Below are positions 62,441 through 64,000 of a stretch of DNA of 64,000 nt, piece by piece (position 1 is the first letter of the stretch; every line of letters starts with the position of its first letter). The notes under the pieces are model-generated. The model did not search any database and was not told the origin of the DNA. It saw only the letters and a list, made by a program, of their open reading frames with translations. This DNA comes from Setophaga petechia. Lineage: Eukaryota > Chordata > Aves > Passeriformes > Parulidae. The DNA lies in assembly GCA_024362935.1 (NCBI GenBank), contig JANCRA010000019.1:4460501-4524500 (forward strand), given 5' to 3'. The position numbers were made by a program, and so were the translations under genes.

Positions 62441-64000
62441 TTATGGCTGTTAGAACGGAGCAGAGCAGATTACAAAAATCTGACGTAAGTTGTCCAAGAC
62501 TTGGACGAGAGCTCTGCCCTTAGAGTTGGGTCTGGAAATCCTTGTCAGTTATGCTTAGCAGGCATTGTAAACATGCAAGGATAGACTTGTTTCTTAGCCT
62601 GGGGAACTTAAACAGATACACAAAAACCCTGACAGCTTTTAAGTGTGGCTCTCCTGTTTGTACTAATCACTGCAGCCCACTCTTACTGTTTCAAACCCAA
62701 TAAAATGAGGAAATGAAAATGAAAACTAGCTCTGCTCTATGACTATCTTATCTCATTGTCGACTACAAGGGTAATCTGGCATTTTAAACCAATAGCTACT
62801 TGCTTACAAAGCCCCTTTTAATTAATGGAACTGGAAAAATCTCTCTCAGAGCACAGATGTTAACCCCTTCAAAGTAACGTGAGTGAAGTCAGCTGCTCGT
62901 GATGATGCACAGCTCTCCCAGTTGGACAAAACCATACATCCTAATTCCAGGGTTCAGTTAAGCCCAAAGAATGGAAATAAATGTACACATGTTTCAAAAA
63001 TCTTCTCTGACCACTCTGCTTCTTTGTTGTTCTCCAGGGCAAAAAAACCATTCATAGAACAGGGGCATTTTTTTCCATTTAATAACAGTGATACTAGTAA
63101 TAACACTTCTCTTCTATTATATAAAAAAACCATCACAAGGGAAATTAAGACAATATTGTTTTTCCATTTGGAAACAATGGATTTTAATTCCATTAAAAGA
63201 ACTGAGACAATCACAGTCTTCTCCCTACAGATATTTCTGCTGAAAATGAGGTGGAATACATTATGTTGTAGTCTTAATACATTCTTTTGATGAAGCCACA
63301 GAAATGCCACTAGCAACCTATGTAAAAAACTTGCATACAGATTTTTCAATAAAATTTTCTCACAGATAGGAGTTATCTAATATTTGTAGCAGTATACAGG
63401 GTATGTAATGAATTAATAATGTCTAGTATGCTATAAAATAACATATTTATATTGACCCAACTTATTTTTTATTGTAAAACCTCCATTGAGTTTTGTACTA
63501 CTACCATACCATTCCAACTAGCACCAACAGGTATGTAAGCTAAGGTAGGAAAATGAATTCTTTTTTTGTGGGTCGTCACAGCTTGCACTGGGTAACTGGA
63601 ATGCAAAGATCATACTGAGAAATCCTGTTATAAACAAGCTTGAAAAGAGGCATTGTAGTTAAGTATAGCAAGAAAATTCTCAATAAATTCAGACCTTAGG
63701 GAAATTTTTGAATAATAAGCCCAACTTTACTGAGTCTGTGGTGATGGGATGAAGAATACAAAAACGTCTACACATGGTAGAGTACAGTGTTTAATTTGTG
63801 CAGGCCTGGCCTGCTCCCAAGTAAAACCTGCCTCCCTAAGTTGCTGAGGCTTGAGAAATAAAAGAGATACTTGGTGGGCAGATCAGTATTGTCCATGACA
63901 GAGTCAAAGAAACATCCTGGGTGAACAGGGGTCCTGATTAAATCCCCTGTTTTCCAGATTTACCAGTGGTTTCATGTAAGAGACCCACCTGTCTGGAGAT
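62441..64000. other. Unique non-coding DNA
   Basis: No gene or repeat recognised. The two overlapping opposite-strand ORFs at 62883-63290 (plus, 135 codons) and 62954-63349 (minus, 131 codons) are the longest here. They are largely complementary to each other and AT-driven (Asn/Ser/Thr/Phe versus Leu/Val), with no domain that I recognise. Confidence 0.5.

Noticed and set aside
62883..63349. Overlapping 135- and 131-codon ORFs on opposite strands
   Set aside because: They are complementary shadows in AT-rich DNA with no recognisable domain or start context.
1..64000. CRISPR arrays, bacterial operons, tRNA/rRNA genes, intact retroviral genes
   Set aside because: Looked for and not seen: no spaced direct repeats, no cloverleaf with paired A and B boxes, no gag/pol/env beside the LTR.

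Overview
The window looks like vertebrate nuclear DNA from a bird, probably a non-coding stretch: a gene desert or the interior of very large introns. The bird call rests on three things. There are several CR1 LINE fragments, including one of about 750 bp whose antisense 3' part reads like the avian CR1 consensus. There is a solo LTR of a type I recognise from bird genomes. Recognisable interspersed repeats are sparse, and I see no mammalian SINEs. The DNA is AT-rich overall, with no operons, ribosome binding sites or dense ORFs, so prokaryotic annotation concepts do not apply.

I found no complete protein-coding gene, no intact transposase or reverse transcriptase, no tRNA or rRNA gene and no CRISPR array. 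Nearly all ORFs over 60 codons are what chance would give. The exceptions trace to repeats: CR1 reverse-transcriptase relics near 19.5, 36.6 and 36.9 kb, and the pentanucleotide arrays at 38.8 and 46.9 kb. The longest ORF, 240 codons on the minus strand at 54,340-55,062, ends in a non-random-looking basic, serine-rich stretch and is the best candidate for a real exon (54,424-54,582).

Layout. 1-9 kb: unique non-coding DNA. 9.06-9.30 kb: decayed CR1. 10.3-10.8 kb: solo LTR, minus orientation. 11-19 kb: unique DNA with two splice-bounded candidate mini-exons (12.30 and 15.23 kb). 19.4-19.8 kb: CR1, minus. 20.3 kb: A/C-rich tract. 23.0-24.2 kb: ancient CR1/L3-like DNA, minus. 28.9 kb: A/C-rich tract. 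33.8 kb: 3' end of an ancient CR1, plus. 34.5 kb: TG microsatellite. 36.4-37.1 kb: the best-preserved CR1, minus. 38.8 kb: compound CTATC/CCATC array. 45.0-45.6 kb: CR1, plus. 46.9-47.1 kb: perfect 193-bp TCCTC array. 47.3 kb: tRNA-derived SINE-like relic. 49.2-49.4 kb: GC/CpG-enriched patch. 50.6 kb: ancient palindromic repeat. 51.3-51.6 kb: AT-rich block resembling a conserved non-coding element, next to a possible 42-nt exon. 54.3-55.1 kb: the 240-codon ORF. 58.6-59.1 kb: conserved-element-like block followed by an ancient CR1 tail. 61.3 kb: CA microsatellite. 62.1-62.4 kb: probable ancient repeat.

I see no set of genes working together. The most useful leads are the candidate exon at 54.4-54.6 kb, the mini-exon candidates with good splice sites (most of which may be pseudo-exons), the SOX/homeodomain-motif block at 51.3 kb, and the two pentanucleotide arrays. 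All family names are from pattern memory; no database search was possible.
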